The notes beneath the pieces are model-generated. The model was not told the origin of the DNA. It ran no database searches and saw nothing but the letters and a program-made list of their open reading frames with translations. A program made the translations under genes and the position numbers. Below, in pieces: positions 49,168 to 62,776 of a stretch of DNA of 64,000 bases. How positions within the stretch are numbered: position 1 is the stretch's first letter; every line of letters starts with the position of its first letter. The DNA comes from Pseudomonas fluorescens. Lineage in GTDB: Bacteria > Pseudomonadota > Gammaproteobacteria > Pseudomonadales > Pseudomonadaceae. Location of the stretch: contig NZ_CP012831.1 of assembly GCF_001307275.1 (NCBI RefSeq), forward strand, positions 62,001 to 126,000. The letters are read 5' to 3'.

Positions 49168-49914
49168 ATGACCGTGTACTTCATCGGCGCCGGCCCCGGC
49201 GACCCGGACCTCATCACGGTCAAAGGCCAGCGACTGATCCGCCAGTGCGCGGTGATCATCTACGCCGGCTCGCTGGTGCCAACCGCCGTCCTCGAAGGCC
49301 ATTGTGCCGAACAGGTGATCAACAGCGCCGAGCTGCATCTGGAACAGATCATCGAATTGATCAGCAGCGCCCATCTCAAGGGCCAGGACGTGGCCCGGGT
49401 GCACTCCGGCGACCCGAGCCTGTACGGCGCCATCGGCGAACAGATTCGTTGCCTGCGGGAACTGGACATCCCTTTCGAAATCATCCCGGGCGTGACCGCG
49501 ACCTCAGCCTGCGCCGCCCTGCTGGGTGCCGAACTGACCTTGCCGGACATCTCCCAGAGCCTGATCCTCACCCGTTACGCCGATAAATCCCCGATGCCCG
49601 CTGGGGAAGAACTGGGCAACCTGGCACAGCACGGGACGACCATGGCGATTCACCTGGGGGTCAATCACCTGGAAAAGATCGTCGACGAACTGCGGCCCCA
49701 CTACGGCGCGGATTGCCCGATTGCGGTGATCCACCGGGCGACATGGCCGGATCAGGACTGGGTGCTGGGGACGCTGGCAGATATTGCCGAAAAGGTGCAA
49801 GCCAAGGGTTTCCGCCGAACGGCGCTGATCCTGGTGGGGCGTGTGCTGGGCAATGACGTGTTCAGCGAATCGTCGCTGTACCGCGCCGGACATGCGCATC
49901 TCTACCGGCCCTGA
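49168..49914 (+). CDS. cobM: Precorrin-4 C(11)-methyltransferase
   Basis: The protein has 248 residues. SAM-dependent tetrapyrrole methylase fold: start VYFIGAGPGDPDLITVKG, HSGDPSLYGA, PGVTATSACAALLG and HLGVNHLEKI. It methylates C-11 of precorrin-4 to give precorrin-5 in aerobic B12 synthesis. A good ribosome-binding site (AGGAG) precedes the ATG. It lies 77 bases after cobE and probably ends the riboswitch-controlled operon. Confidence 0.95.
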   Translation: MTVYFIGAGPGDPDLITVKGQRLIRQCAVIIYAGSLVPTAVLEGHCAEQVINSAELHLEQIIELISSAHLKGQDVARVHSGDPSLYGAIGEQIRCLRELDIPFEIIPGVTATSACAALLGAELTLPDISQSLILTRYADKSPMPAGEELGNLAQHGTTMAIHLGVNHLEKIVDELRPHYGADCPIAVIHRATWPDQDWVLGTLADIAEKVQAKGFRRTALILVGRVLGNDVFSESSLYRAGHAHLYRP

Positions 49915-49957
49915 CTCGCCAGAGAATCCACCTGGATCCCCCTATAGGGGCGAACCA

Positions 49958-50044
49958 GTGGGAGCAAGGCTTGCCCGCGAAGGCGTCGCCTCGGTCTATC
50001 AACTACACCGAGGTGTTTGCATCGCGGGCAAGCCTTGCTCCCAC
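49958..50044. repeat. REPIN, class GCAAGGCTTGCCCGCGAT
   Basis: Inverted pair of the second REP class between the convergent cobM and nfuA genes. Confidence 0.92.
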
Positions 50045-50094
50045 AAGCTCGCTCCTACAGGTTACAAACTGATCGCAAGATGGTATCGCCACAA

Positions 50095-50736
<642 letters not shown>

Positions 50737-50794
50737 CTAGTATTTTTGTCAGGAAAGCGTCCGACGGCACGGGGTTTGCCGCCGGACAGGCCGA

Positions 50795-53086
50795 TCAGAG
50801 GTTCTGGTAGCGATTCATGTCCAGCACACCGCTTTCCACGGGCTCCGTTTCCTGGATGTACTGGCTCAGGTCATGGAAGTAATACCAGAACTGCGGGTGA
50901 CTGCGGCGAATCCCCCAGCGCTCGACAATCCGCTCGAACGCCGGCTCATCCTGGGCACGTTCCATGGCCTCGACGAATGCCGGCACTTGCCCGGCCGGAA
51001 TGTTGAACATGAAGTTCGGATAGCTGCTGAGCACGCCCGGGTAGACCGTCAGCGTGTCCAGCCCCGGCTGATAGCGCGTTTCCTCGCCCAGCAGGAACGC
51101 CACGTTGCTGTGGGCCCGGTTGCGCAGCAGGCTGTAGACCTCACGTTGGCCGCTGGCGGTTTCGATGCGCAACAGGGTCGCTTCCGGCAGTTGGTCGATC
51201 ACCTTGAGCCCCGCCGCTGGGCGCGACACCAGCCGACTGAGGGCCTGCTCGGCGTTTTGCAGCGCCGGGTCGATGTTCGGGCGCGAGCAGTAGGCACCGT
51301 CGCAGCGGTTGATCGGATCGGGATGCGCGTTCAGATCGCCATAACGGACCAGCAGTTGCTGGGCGAAATCAGCCTTGGGGTCGCGTTCGTCAAGCTTGAG
51401 GGCGGTCGGCTTGTCATCGTCGATGGCCTCATAATCGAGCCACATCTTGAATTTGCCACCGGCCTGGTACCAGTCGTCGAGGTAGCCTTCCCGGGAGTCG
51501 GCCGGCATCAGGCGCAGGAAGTTCTGCTCCGCACCGTTGCGGATCAAATCGAAATACAACCGGGTCTGGGCCTGGTGGGAGACGTTGCCGAACACGTCGA
51601 AATTCACCGCCAACTGATAATAGGTACGCTCCAGCAACGGGAAGTCGAACAGCCACATCGTCTGCGGCACCTCCCCGATCAGCCCCTTGGTGACCGAAGC
51701 GCTGTCGAAATGCCGGAAAATGCTCAGCAACGCGTTGTCGTTGCCGGCCCATAGCGTCGACCAGCTCGGTGCCGGCAGCTCGGCATAGTTGTCGCGGCGC
51801 AAGGCTTCGTACTCGTTGCGCTTGTCACGGTAATCGAGCCACAGGCTGAGGACGCTGCCCACATCGTCGTTCTGCCCCGGCATCGCCAACAGCGGTGTGG
51901 CCTGGCCGCGGTAGTTCGGGTCGGTGATGTACAGATCGTGTTCAGGGGCCTGGAACAGCGCCCAGAAATTGTCGCGGATCACGTCCGTGGCGATCTGGCC
52001 CCGGCACACCGGCCCGCGGATGAACGTCCGCACGAAATACTCGGCGTTATCGAGCATGAATTGGTAACGGGCCTGGGCCGGAATCGCTTCGAAGGTGGAA
52101 AACGGGTTGGCCCGGCGCTCCGGACCGTAGCCCGGCAACGCGGTGACCTGCCACTTGCCGCTGTAGAACAGGCTCTTGATCCGCGCCATCTTCGCCGCGC
52201 TCAAGCCGTAGGTGATGTGGGTCTTGTGCACGATCACCCCTTGCACCGGCCAGAGCCGATAATAGACGCGGGTGCCAGGATCGTCGTTCGGACGGCGGGT
52301 GTTGATCAGGTCAATGGGCTGGCCGGTGGGCGTACGCGAACGCACCCATTGGAAGAAATGCCCCGGCTCGCCGTCCTTGAAATAGATATGCGCCAGGAAC
52401 CAGTGTTCGAACAACCAGCGCCCCACCAGGCTTTCCCGGGCGCCGGGGGCGTTGAGCAGGTTTTCCCACTGCACCACTTGCAAGGCTTCGGCGGCGCTCG
52501 GGGCCAAGGCCTGCTGGTCGATCGGGGCGCCGGCGGCCAGCCAGCGCTGCAGGGTCTGGTATTGCTGGTCGGTCAGGCCGGTGACCGCCAGCGGCATGCC
52601 TTCGCGGGGATGCGCAGCGGCGTATTCGTCGAACTGCCCCGGCATCGGGCAGGTGTTGTCACGGTTGAGCCCAAGCACGATGTCTTCCGGCAATTTGGCG
52701 TTGGGCTGCAATGGCGTACGGTGCCCCAGTTCCAGCATCCGCGCCATCAACGCCGCCTGGCTGCCCTGGGCATCGAGCACCGAATAGAAACCTTTGCGCT
52801 GCCAGGCCCGCTGGCCGGAGGCATCGTAGAACAGACGGGTCGGTTCGGCCGCCTGGCGTCGCTCGCCGTCATACACCGACAGCTTGCTCGCCCCCCGTGC
52901 CGCCCCTTCGCCGCTGCCCAGGTTCAATTGGCAGGCGGAGTCGTAGCAGGCATGACAGGCCACGCATTTTTCCGTGAAGATCGGCTGGATGTCGCGGGTG
53001 TAGGAGATCGCCGGAACGGGATCCCCGGCGGCTGCGCTAAAAGACAACGACAGCAGCAGACTGCCGAATAAGACGCGGTACGGCAT
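50795..53086 (-). CDS. cti: Fatty acid cis/trans isomerase
   Basis: The protein has 763 residues with a signal peptide (YRVLFGSLLLSLSFSAAA). A c-type haem site CVACHACYDSAC (CxxCH) lies near residue 40. This periplasmic enzyme turns cis unsaturated membrane fatty acids to trans without double-bond loss, stiffening the membrane quickly under solvent or heat stress; it is characteristic of pseudomonads and vibrios. The ATG at 53086 is chosen because the signal peptide starts there. It is divergent from metH. Confidence 0.94.
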   Translation of the reverse strand: MPYRVLFGSLLLSLSFSAAAGDPVPAISYTRDIQPIFTEKCVACHACYDSACQLNLGSGEGAARGASKLSVYDGERRQAAEPTRLFYDASGQRAWQRKGFYSVLDAQGSQAALMARMLELGHRTPLQPNAKLPEDIVLGLNRDNTCPMPGQFDEYAAAHPREGMPLAVTGLTDQQYQTLQRWLAAGAPIDQQALAPSAAEALQVVQWENLLNAPGARESLVGRWLFEHWFLAHIYFKDGEPGHFFQWVRSRTPTGQPIDLINTRRPNDDPGTRVYYRLWPVQGVIVHKTHITYGLSAAKMARIKSLFYSGKWQVTALPGYGPERRANPFSTFEAIPAQARYQFMLDNAEYFVRTFIRGPVCRGQIATDVIRDNFWALFQAPEHDLYITDPNYRGQATPLLAMPGQNDDVGSVLSLWLDYRDKRNEYEALRRDNYAELPAPSWSTLWAGNDNALLSIFRHFDSASVTKGLIGEVPQTMWLFDFPLLERTYYQLAVNFDVFGNVSHQAQTRLYFDLIRNGAEQNFLRLMPADSREGYLDDWYQAGGKFKMWLDYEAIDDDKPTALKLDERDPKADFAQQLLVRYGDLNAHPDPINRCDGAYCSRPNIDPALQNAEQALSRLVSRPAAGLKVIDQLPEATLLRIETASGQREVYSLLRNRAHSNVAFLLGEETRYQPGLDTLTVYPGVLSSYPNFMFNIPAGQVPAFVEAMERAQDEPAFERIVERWGIRRSHPQFWYYFHDLSQYIQETEPVESGVLDMNRYQNL

Positions 53087-53242
53087 GTCTCGGGTCCCTA
53101 AGAGATAGTCCGGCGATTCTACCGGGCCAACATCGCCTTGCAAACATGAGCGATATTCATGCAAAAGCCCCTCATGATCAAATCCTGCGCAGGTTTGCTA
53201 TCATCCCGGCCTTCGTAATGGTCTTTTTTTCCAGGTAGTCCT

Positions 53243-56953
<3,711 letters not shown>

Positions 56954-56961
56954 GCGCCCTC

Positions 56962-57039
56962 AAAAGATCGCAGGCTTCGCCAGTTCCTACAGGGTTTTGT
57001 GTGTTCCCGTAGGCGCTGGCGAAGCCTGCGATCTTTTTT
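56962..57039. terminator. Long inverted repeat, probable bidirectional terminator after metH
   Basis: Two perfect 22-base arms (56962-56983 and 57016-57037; core GATCGCAGGCTTCGCCAG) flank a 32-base spacer. The arms begin with AAAA and end with a run of seven T, so either strand could terminate. The arm sequence is unlike the three REP classes listed but is a recurring type in pseudomonads. Confidence 0.75.
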
Positions 57040-57079
57040 TGTCTATGCTTGTCCCACACACATGGCAGACGAGGGATTT

Positions 57080-57298
57080 ATGGACGATCCAGTCGACAAC
57101 AAGCCGCCGACCCTGTTGCAGATGATGCACAGCGTGCTGGCCGCCGCCTTCGGCGTGCAGAGTGGCAAAAACCGCGCCCGGGATTTCACCCACGGCAAGC
57201 CGAGTCACTTCGTGATATTGGGGATCGCGTTCACGGTGATTTTCGCCTTGACGCTGTTTGGCATCGTCAAGCTGGTGGTGCACCTGGCGGGGTTGTAA
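57080..57298 (+). CDS. DUF2970 small membrane protein
   Basis: The protein has 72 residues. PPTLLQMMHSVLAAAFGVQS followed by a basic stretch and one C-terminal membrane helix (FVILGIAFTVIFALTLFGIV) fits DUF2970. The ATG at 57080 has GAGG 6 bases upstream; an earlier in-frame ATG at 57062 is less well placed. Role unknown. It stands alone between metH and a REPIN. Confidence 0.82.
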   Translation: MDDPVDNKPPTLLQMMHSVLAAAFGVQSGKNRARDFTHGKPSHFVILGIAFTVIFALTLFGIVKLVVHLAGL

Positions 57299-57324
57299 CG
57301 TTCTCCAACACAACACATGACCCT

Positions 57325-57411
57325 GTGGGAGCGAGCTTGCTCGCGATGACGGTGCACCAGTCGACATCAATCCGACTGAACCACCGCTATCGCGAGCAAG
57401 CTCGCTCCCAC
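57325..57411. repeat. REPIN, class GCGAGCTTGCTCGCGAT
   Basis: Near-perfect inverted REP pair between the DUF2970 gene and a convergent short gene. Confidence 0.92.
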
Positions 57412-57439
57412 AGGTTTTTCATCGCCAGGGATAAACCGT

Positions 57440-57553
57440 TTATTGGTGACTGACCCAGAACACTGCAGTGCCCACCACCAGGATAATCAGGAACAAAATG
57501 GCCCAGGCATCAACAGTACTGTCGCTTTTCCTTGCTTTGGTCGGATTGCTCAT
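57440..57553 (-). CDS. 37-residue single-pass membrane protein
   Basis: A short frame with ATG at 57553, a ribosome-binding site GAGGCG and a TAA stop. The peptide has a charged N-terminus (MSNPTKARKSDSTVDAW) and one strong membrane helix (AILFLIILVVGTAVFWV) ending SHQ. The coherent amphipathic layout and good start signals make it a likely real small protein. Function unknown. It is divergent from cysI. Confidence 0.7.
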   Translation of the reverse strand: MSNPTKARKSDSTVDAWAILFLIILVVGTAVFWVSHQ

Positions 57554-57659
57554 TGCATCGCCTCTTGTCGGTTTTGTAGGTGATTGCATAGGGACTCGAC
57601 CACAGTTAAGACGATGATTGCCCGTACGACAAATGTGGGTTAGGCAATAATGAATCTCA

Positions 57660-57687
57660 TTAGTCGATTTGGTTCTTTACATATACT
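57660..57687 (+). promoter_or_regulatory. Possible cysI promoter
   Basis: TTAGTC and TATACT are separated by 16 bases, about 160 bases before the cysI ATG. The -10 is good, the -35 weak, as expected for an activator-dependent promoter such as a CysB target. The 57554-57844 gap otherwise holds no gene. Confidence 0.35.
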
Positions 57688-57844
57688 CAAACATCACTTT
57701 TGCGCATAACTCAAAACAGGTATCTTGCACCGGCTCCTCTAGGAGTGCGCGGCCGTGCGCGCAGAATTGCCGAGGCAGAACCCGATTTCAGCGAGCCAAC
57801 ATGCAGCTGTTTCTGATCGGCCCAAGCCTGAGACCGAGACTTAT

Positions 57845-59503
57845 ATGTACGTATATGACGAGTACGATCAGCGAATCATCGAGGACCGCGTCAAGCAGTT
57901 CCGTGATCAGACCCGACGCTATCTGGCAGGCGAGCTGAGCGAAGAAGAATTCCGCCCTCTGCGCTTGCAGAATGGCCTGTATATCCAGCGCTTCGCCCCG
58001 ATGCTGCGCGTGGCTGTGCCTTATGGCCAGCTGACTTCGCGCCAGGTGCGCAAGCTGGCGCAAATTGCCCGTGACTATGACAAGGGCTATGCCCACATCA
58101 GTACGCGGCAGAACGTCCAGTACAACTGGCCGGCCCTGGAAGATGTGCCCGAGATCCTGGCCGAGCTGGCCACCGTGCAGATGCACGCGATCCAGACCAG
58201 CGGCAACTGCCTGCGCAACGTCACCACCGACCAGTTCGCCGGTGTCGCGGCCGACGAGTTGATCGACCCGCGGCCATGGTGCGAAATCGTTCGCCAGTGG
58301 ACGACGTTCCACCCGGAGTTCGCCTACCTGCCGCGCAAGTTCAAGATCGCCATCAACGGCTCGAGTTCGGACCGTGCGGCTATCGAAGTCCACGACATCG
58401 GCCTGGAGACGGTCTACAACGCAGCCGGCGAACTGGGCTTCCGTGTGCTCGTGGGCGGCGGCCTGGGGCGTACCCCGGTGGTTGGCGCGTTCATCAACGA
58501 GTTCCTGCCGTGGCAGGACCTGCTGAGCTACCTCGACGCCATCCTGCGGGTGTACAACCGCTACGGCCGTCGTGACAACAAGTACAAGGCGCGGATCAAG
58601 ATCCTGGTCAAGGCCCTGACGCCTGAAGTGTTCGCCGAGAAGGTCGAAGCCGAGATGGCTCACCTGCGTGGCGGCCAGACGACCCTGACCGAAGCCGAAG
58701 TCCACCGTGTGGCCAAGCATTTCGTCGATCCAGACTACAAGGCCCTGAGCAATCAGGACGCCGAACTGGCAGCCCTGGACAAGGAACACCCGGGCTTCGC
58801 CCGCTGGCGCACCCGCAACACCCTGGCCCACAAGAAGCCGGGTTATGTCGCGGTGACCCTGTCCCTGAAACCCACCGGTGTGGCACCGGGCGACATCACC
58901 GACAAGCAACTGGACGCCGTGGCCGACCTGGCCGAGCGCTACAGCTTCGGCCAGCTGCGCACCTCCCACGAGCAGAACATCATCCTGGCGGACGTTGAAC
59001 AGAGCCAGTTGTTCACCCTGTGGGGCGAGCTGCGCGAACAAGGTTTCGCCACCCCGAACATCGGCCTGCTGACCGACATGATCTGCTGCCCGGGCGGCGA
59101 CTTCTGCTCCCTGGCCAACGCCAAGTCGATCCCTATCGCCGAATCGATCCAGCGCCGTTTCGATGACCTGGACTACCTGTTCGACATCGGCGAGCTGGAC
59201 CTGAACATTTCCGGCTGCATGAACGCCTGTGGTCACCACCACGTCGGCCACATCGGCATCCTGGGCGTGGACAAGAAAGGCGAAGAGTTCTATCAGGTCT
59301 CCCTGGGCGGCAGCGGCAGCCGCGACGCCAGCCTGGGCAAGATCCTCGGCCCGTCGTTTGCCCAGGATGACATGCCTGACGTGATCGAGAAGCTGATCGA
59401 CGTGTACATCGAACAACGTACCGCGGACGAGCGCTTCATCGACACTTACCAACGTATTGGCATCGACCTCTTCAAGGAACGCGTCTATGCAGCGAATCAT
59501 TAA
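57845..59503 (+). CDS. cysI: Sulfite reductase, haemoprotein (CysI-type nitrite/sulfite reductase)
   Basis: The protein has 552 residues from MYVYDEYDQRI, the usual pseudomonad CysI start; the frame is open 90 bases upstream. It carries two ferredoxin-like/sirohaem repeats. The 4Fe-4S/sirohaem ligands are visible: C415-x5-C421 (CPGGDFC) and C458-x3-C462 (CMNAC). It reduces sulfite to sulfide with six electrons in cysteine synthesis. The gene overlaps the next frame by 17 bases, so the DUF934 protein is coupled to it. Confidence 0.94.
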   Translation: MYVYDEYDQRIIEDRVKQFRDQTRRYLAGELSEEEFRPLRLQNGLYIQRFAPMLRVAVPYGQLTSRQVRKLAQIARDYDKGYAHISTRQNVQYNWPALEDVPEILAELATVQMHAIQTSGNCLRNVTTDQFAGVAADELIDPRPWCEIVRQWTTFHPEFAYLPRKFKIAINGSSSDRAAIEVHDIGLETVYNAAGELGFRVLVGGGLGRTPVVGAFINEFLPWQDLLSYLDAILRVYNRYGRRDNKYKARIKILVKALTPEVFAEKVEAEMAHLRGGQTTLTEAEVHRVAKHFVDPDYKALSNQDAELAALDKEHPGFARWRTRNTLAHKKPGYVAVTLSLKPTGVAPGDITDKQLDAVADLAERYSFGQLRTSHEQNIILADVEQSQLFTLWGELREQGFATPNIGLLTDMICCPGGDFCSLANAKSIPIAESIQRRFDDLDYLFDIGELDLNISGCMNACGHHHVGHIGILGVDKKGEEFYQVSLGGSGSRDASLGKILGPSFAQDDMPDVIEKLIDVYIEQRTADERFIDTYQRIGIDLFKERVYAANH

Positions 59504-59981
59504 GAACAACGAGGTCATCGACGAAACCTGGCACCTGTTGCCCAAGGACGCGACCCTCGATGGCATCTCCAACTGCGACGACCTGATCGTGCCACTGGCC
59601 CTGTGGCGCGATCATGCCCATGCCCTCAAGGCCCGCGACGGCGGCCTGGGTGTGTGGCTGGACGCCGACGAGGAAGCGGAAGAAATCGGTGATGACGCCA
59701 ACCAGTTGCAAGTCATCGCCCTGAACTTCCCGGCCTTCACCGACGGGCGCAGCTACTCCAACGCCCGCCTGCTGCGTGACCGTTATGGTTTCAAGGGTGA
59801 ATTGCGGGCGATTGGCGACGTGCTGCGCGACCAGCTGTTCTACATGCGCCGCTGCGGTTTCGACGCCTTTGCCTTGCGCGCCGACAAAGACCCGTACGAA
59901 GCCCTCGAAAGCCTCAAGGACTTCTCGGTGACCTACCAGGCTGCCACTGACGAACCGCTGCCACTGTTCCGTCGTCGCTGA
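59487..59981 (+). CDS. DUF934 protein, sulfite-reduction partner
   Basis: The protein has 164 residues of the DUF934 family (ending SVTYQAATDEPLPLFRRR), which is repeatedly encoded right after cysI in proteobacteria and is presumed to assist sulfite reduction or electron supply, though its mechanism is unknown. The ATG lies inside the cysI 3' end. Motifs include FTDGRSYSNARLLRDRYGF. A strong terminator follows 13 bases after the stop. Confidence 0.9.
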   Translation: MQRIIKNNEVIDETWHLLPKDATLDGISNCDDLIVPLALWRDHAHALKARDGGLGVWLDADEEAEEIGDDANQLQVIALNFPAFTDGRSYSNARLLRDRYGFKGELRAIGDVLRDQLFYMRRCGFDAFALRADKDPYEALESLKDFSVTYQAATDEPLPLFRRR

Positions 59982-59993
59982 AGCAGCCCCATG

Positions 59994-60034
59994 AAAAAGC
60001 CCTGATCCGGGTGTGCCGGTTCAGGGCTTTTTTT
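59994..60034 (+). terminator. Rho-independent terminator of the cysI operon
   Basis: Stem AAAAAGCCCTGA-CCGG paired with CCGG-TCAGGGCTTTTT, ending in a run of seven T, directly after the DUF934 gene. Confidence 0.92.
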
Positions 60035-60113
60035 GTTTTCGGTGCCTTGATCCACCTCACTCCCACAAAGGGATAGCGGTGAACCCGAAGCTTCAGCCCG
60101 CCTCAGAACCCCT

Positions 60114-60201
60114 GTGGGAGCGAGCTTGCTCGCGATAGCGCTGGGTCAGCTTGCATCCATGTTGAATGTGCCGCCGCTATCGCGAGCAAGCTCGCTCCCA
60201 C
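60114..60201. repeat. REPIN, class GCGAGCTTGCTCGCGAT
   Basis: Near-perfect inverted REP pair between convergent genes. Confidence 0.92.
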
Positions 60202-60225
60202 AGGGGGTAGGCATTATTCCTGCGA

Positions 60226-61257
60226 TTACCAGAACCGCTGCTGGGTCAGGCGGCTCCACCAACTGAGCAGCACGCGATCCACCGAACCGCTGGCCGCCAT
60301 GCCAATGCGCTCCTGCAGGCTTTTGCGTTCAGCGTAGTGCAGGTGGTACAGCTCGGCACCCTTGGCCCGTTCGGCCAGGTACTCGTCGCTGGTTTTCAGC
60401 TCGTCCACCAGATGCTTGCTCAACGCCGCGACACCCAGCCAGACTTCACCCGTAGCCACTTCATCGATGGCCAGTTGCGGGCGATAGTTGGACACGAAGT
60501 TCTTGAACAGTTCATGGGTGATGTCCAGGTCTTCCTGGAACTTCTCCCGGCCCTTCTCGGTATTTTCGCCGAACACCGTCAACGTGCGTTTGTATTCGCC
60601 GGCCGTCAACACTTCGAAATCGATGTCATGTTTCTTCAGCAGACGGTTGACGTTGGGCAATTGCGCGACGACGCCAATGGAGCCCAGGATCGCAAAGGGG
60701 GCGCTGATGATCTTCTCGCCGATGCACGCCATCATGTAGCCGCCGCTGGCCGCCACCTTGTCGATGCAGACGGTCAGCGGCACGCCGGCCTGACGGATCC
60801 GCGCCAGTTGCGACGAGGCCAGGCCATAGCTGTGGACCATGCCGCCGCCACTTTCCAGGCGCAGCACCACTTCATCCTTCGGCGTTGCCAGGGTCAGCAG
60901 CGCGGTGATTTCATGACGCAGGCTCTCGGTGGCCGAGGCCTTGATGTCACCGTCGAAGTCCAGCACGAACACCCGGGGCTTGGCCGCCGGTTTGTCCTTG
61001 TTTTTCTTCCCGGCCTTTTCAGCCTTGCCTTCGGCCTTGCGCAAGGCCTTGAGCTGATCCTTGTCCAGCAACGTCTGTTCCAGGCGCTCGCGCAACCCCT
61101 TGTAGAAATCGTTGAGTTTGCTCACCTGCAACTGGCCGGCCGACTTGCGCCGCCCCTTGCTGCGCAGCGCAGCAAAACTGGCCAGCACCACCAGGATGGC
61201 GATCACCAGCGTCACGGTCTTGGCCAGGAAACCGGCGTACTCGATGAAAAACTCCAC
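60226..61257 (-). CDS. sohB: Inner-membrane serine protease SohB
   Basis: The protein has 343 residues. An N-terminal membrane anchor (about 8-32), a Lys-rich linker (about 65-93) and an S49 peptidase domain with catalytic Ser171 (AASGGYMMAC) and probable Lys223 (GEYKRTLTVFG). Members cut signal peptides and damaged membrane-associated proteins on the periplasmic side. Length agrees with SohB rather than the double-length SppA. Monocistronic, divergent from the histidine phosphatase gene. Confidence 0.94.
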   Translation of the reverse strand: MEFFIEYAGFLAKTVTLVIAILVVLASFAALRSKGRRKSAGQLQVSKLNDFYKGLRERLEQTLLDKDQLKALRKAEGKAEKAGKKNKDKPAAKPRVFVLDFDGDIKASATESLRHEITALLTLATPKDEVVLRLESGGGMVHSYGLASSQLARIRQAGVPLTVCIDKVAASGGYMMACIGEKIISAPFAILGSIGVVAQLPNVNRLLKKHDIDFEVLTAGEYKRTLTVFGENTEKGREKFQEDLDITHELFKNFVSNYRPQLAIDEVATGEVWLGVAALSKHLVDELKTSDEYLAERAKGAELYHLHYAERKSLQERIGMAASGSVDRVLLSWWSRLTQQRFW

Positions 61258-61483
61258 AGCAACTCCTTAAATGCAATGCGCCACTGAACGCAGGCGCGTG
61301 ACAGCCCCAGCATACCCATGCGCCTGCGTCGCGACCAGCCAAGAAACCTATGGTTACCTTGACGCGAGCCAGGCAGGACAGGGCTGCAACGGGCATTTCA
61401 AACAAGCGTATGTTTTTTCATTGACAGCTCACCGCCATCCCCATAACCTCGCCAAACCTTCAACGTACCGGGATGACGCGGAC

Positions 61484-62194
61484 GTGGGCAGTATCTATCT
61501 AATTCGACATGGCCAGGCCTCCTTTGGTGCGGACGACTACGATGTCCTTTCGCCCAATGGCGTACGCCAGGCGCAAGTGCTCGGCGACCACCTCGCCGAG
61601 CTCGGTGTCGTATTCGACCGCTGCCTCTCGGGTGACCTGCGGCGCCAACAGGATACCGCCGCCGGTGCGCTGGGCCAGATGTCCGCCGCCGGCATGCCGG
61701 TCCCCGAATTGGAAATCGACCCGGCGTTCAACGAGTTCGATGCCGACGCGGTCATTCGCGCCCTGTTGCCGGACATGCTCCCCCAGGAACCCGAGGCGTT
61801 GCATATCCTGCGCAACGCCGCGCAGAACCGCGCCGAATTCCAGCGTATCTTCGTGCTGATCGTCGAGCGCTGGCTGAGCGGCCAGTATGACCCGCCCGGT
61901 CTCGAAAGCTGGCTGGGTTTCGTCGAGCGGGTCCAGGCCGGCCTGCAGCGCATCCTGGAGCAAGCCGACAACACCCACAAGATCGCCGTGTTCACCTCCG
62001 GCGGCACCATCACCGCCCTGCTCCACCTGATCACCCGGATACCGGCCCGACAGGCCTTCGAACTGAACTGGCAAATCGTCAACACCTCGCTCAACCACCT
62101 GAAATTCAGGGGCCGCGAGGTGGCCCTGGCTTCCTTCAACAGCCATGCCCACCTGCAACTGTTGAAGGCCCCGGACCTCATCACCTTTCGCTGA
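61484..62194 (+). CDS. Histidine phosphatase family protein
   Basis: The protein has 236 residues. The catalytic RHG motif (SIYLIRHGQASFG) is right at the start and a second conserved His lies in a later SGGTI-containing region. I use the GTG at 61484 because homologues begin a few residues before LIRHG; the open frame extends much further upstream without support. Members remove phosphate from small molecules or proteins via a phosphohistidine. Substrate unknown. The SCP2-domain gene follows after 51 bases, probably in one operon. Confidence 0.87.
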   Translation: MGSIYLIRHGQASFGADDYDVLSPNGVRQAQVLGDHLAELGVVFDRCLSGDLRRQQDTAAGALGQMSAAGMPVPELEIDPAFNEFDADAVIRALLPDMLPQEPEALHILRNAAQNRAEFQRIFVLIVERWLSGQYDPPGLESWLGFVERVQAGLQRILEQADNTHKIAVFTSGGTITALLHLITRIPARQAFELNWQIVNTSLNHLKFRGREVALASFNSHAHLQLLKAPDLITFR

Positions 62195-62245
62195 GTCCGG
62201 ATTACTGTAGACCCTTGCTGTACCACCCAAATAAGGATCGAAACC

Positions 62246-62560
62246 ATGACCTCCGTAGCCGACGCCGTACAAGCCATGAAAGCCAAGTTCAACCCAGCCG
62301 CCGCTGCCGGCCTGGACCTGGTATTCGGTTTCCGCATCGATGAATCCAAGCATTTCTCGCTGATCGTCAAGGACAGCACCTGCGAACTGCAGGAAGGTGA
62401 AAACCCGGACGCCCAGGTGACCCTGGTGATGGATGGCGAAACCCTGCAAGGCATCGTCGACGGCAGCACCGACGGCATGCAAGCGTTCATGGGCGGCAAG
62501 CTGCGCGCCGAAGGCGACATGATGCTGGCCATGAAACTGTCCGAGCTGTTCCCAGCCTGA
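62246..62560 (+). CDS. SCP2 sterol-binding domain protein
   Basis: This 104-residue single SCP2 domain (VFGFRIDESKHFSLIVKD, VTLVMDGETLQGIVDG, GKLRAEGDMMLAMKL) is a hydrophobic ligand-binding fold that holds acyl chains or similar lipids. The bacterial role is unclear. AAGGATCG precedes the ATG. It is probably co-transcribed with the phosphatase upstream and is followed by a terminator. Confidence 0.9.
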   Translation: MTSVADAVQAMKAKFNPAAAAGLDLVFGFRIDESKHFSLIVKDSTCELQEGENPDAQVTLVMDGETLQGIVDGSTDGMQAFMGGKLRAEGDMMLAMKLSELFPA

Positions 62561-62598
62561 GATTGAGTTCGCCTTCCTCGCGAGCCTTTTGATTGCCA

Positions 62599-62633
62599 AC
62601 GAATCCCGCCCCCATGGCGGGATTCGTGTTTTT
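62599..62633 (+). terminator. Rho-independent terminator after the SCP2 gene
   Basis: Stem CGAATCCCGCC / GGCGGGATTCG with a 5-base loop, followed by TGTTTTT. Confidence 0.9.
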
Positions 62634-62776
62634 GCCCCTTCTTGATTTCCCACCACACACAACCTTGACCCCTGTCAGTTCCCGCGCGTCCTTCAACCGC
62701 TAACGTAGCGCTTCCATCAAGGCCAGGGACGGCTCATCGGGAGCCTGTGCCTGCTCATCTCAAGGAAGAGAGACTC

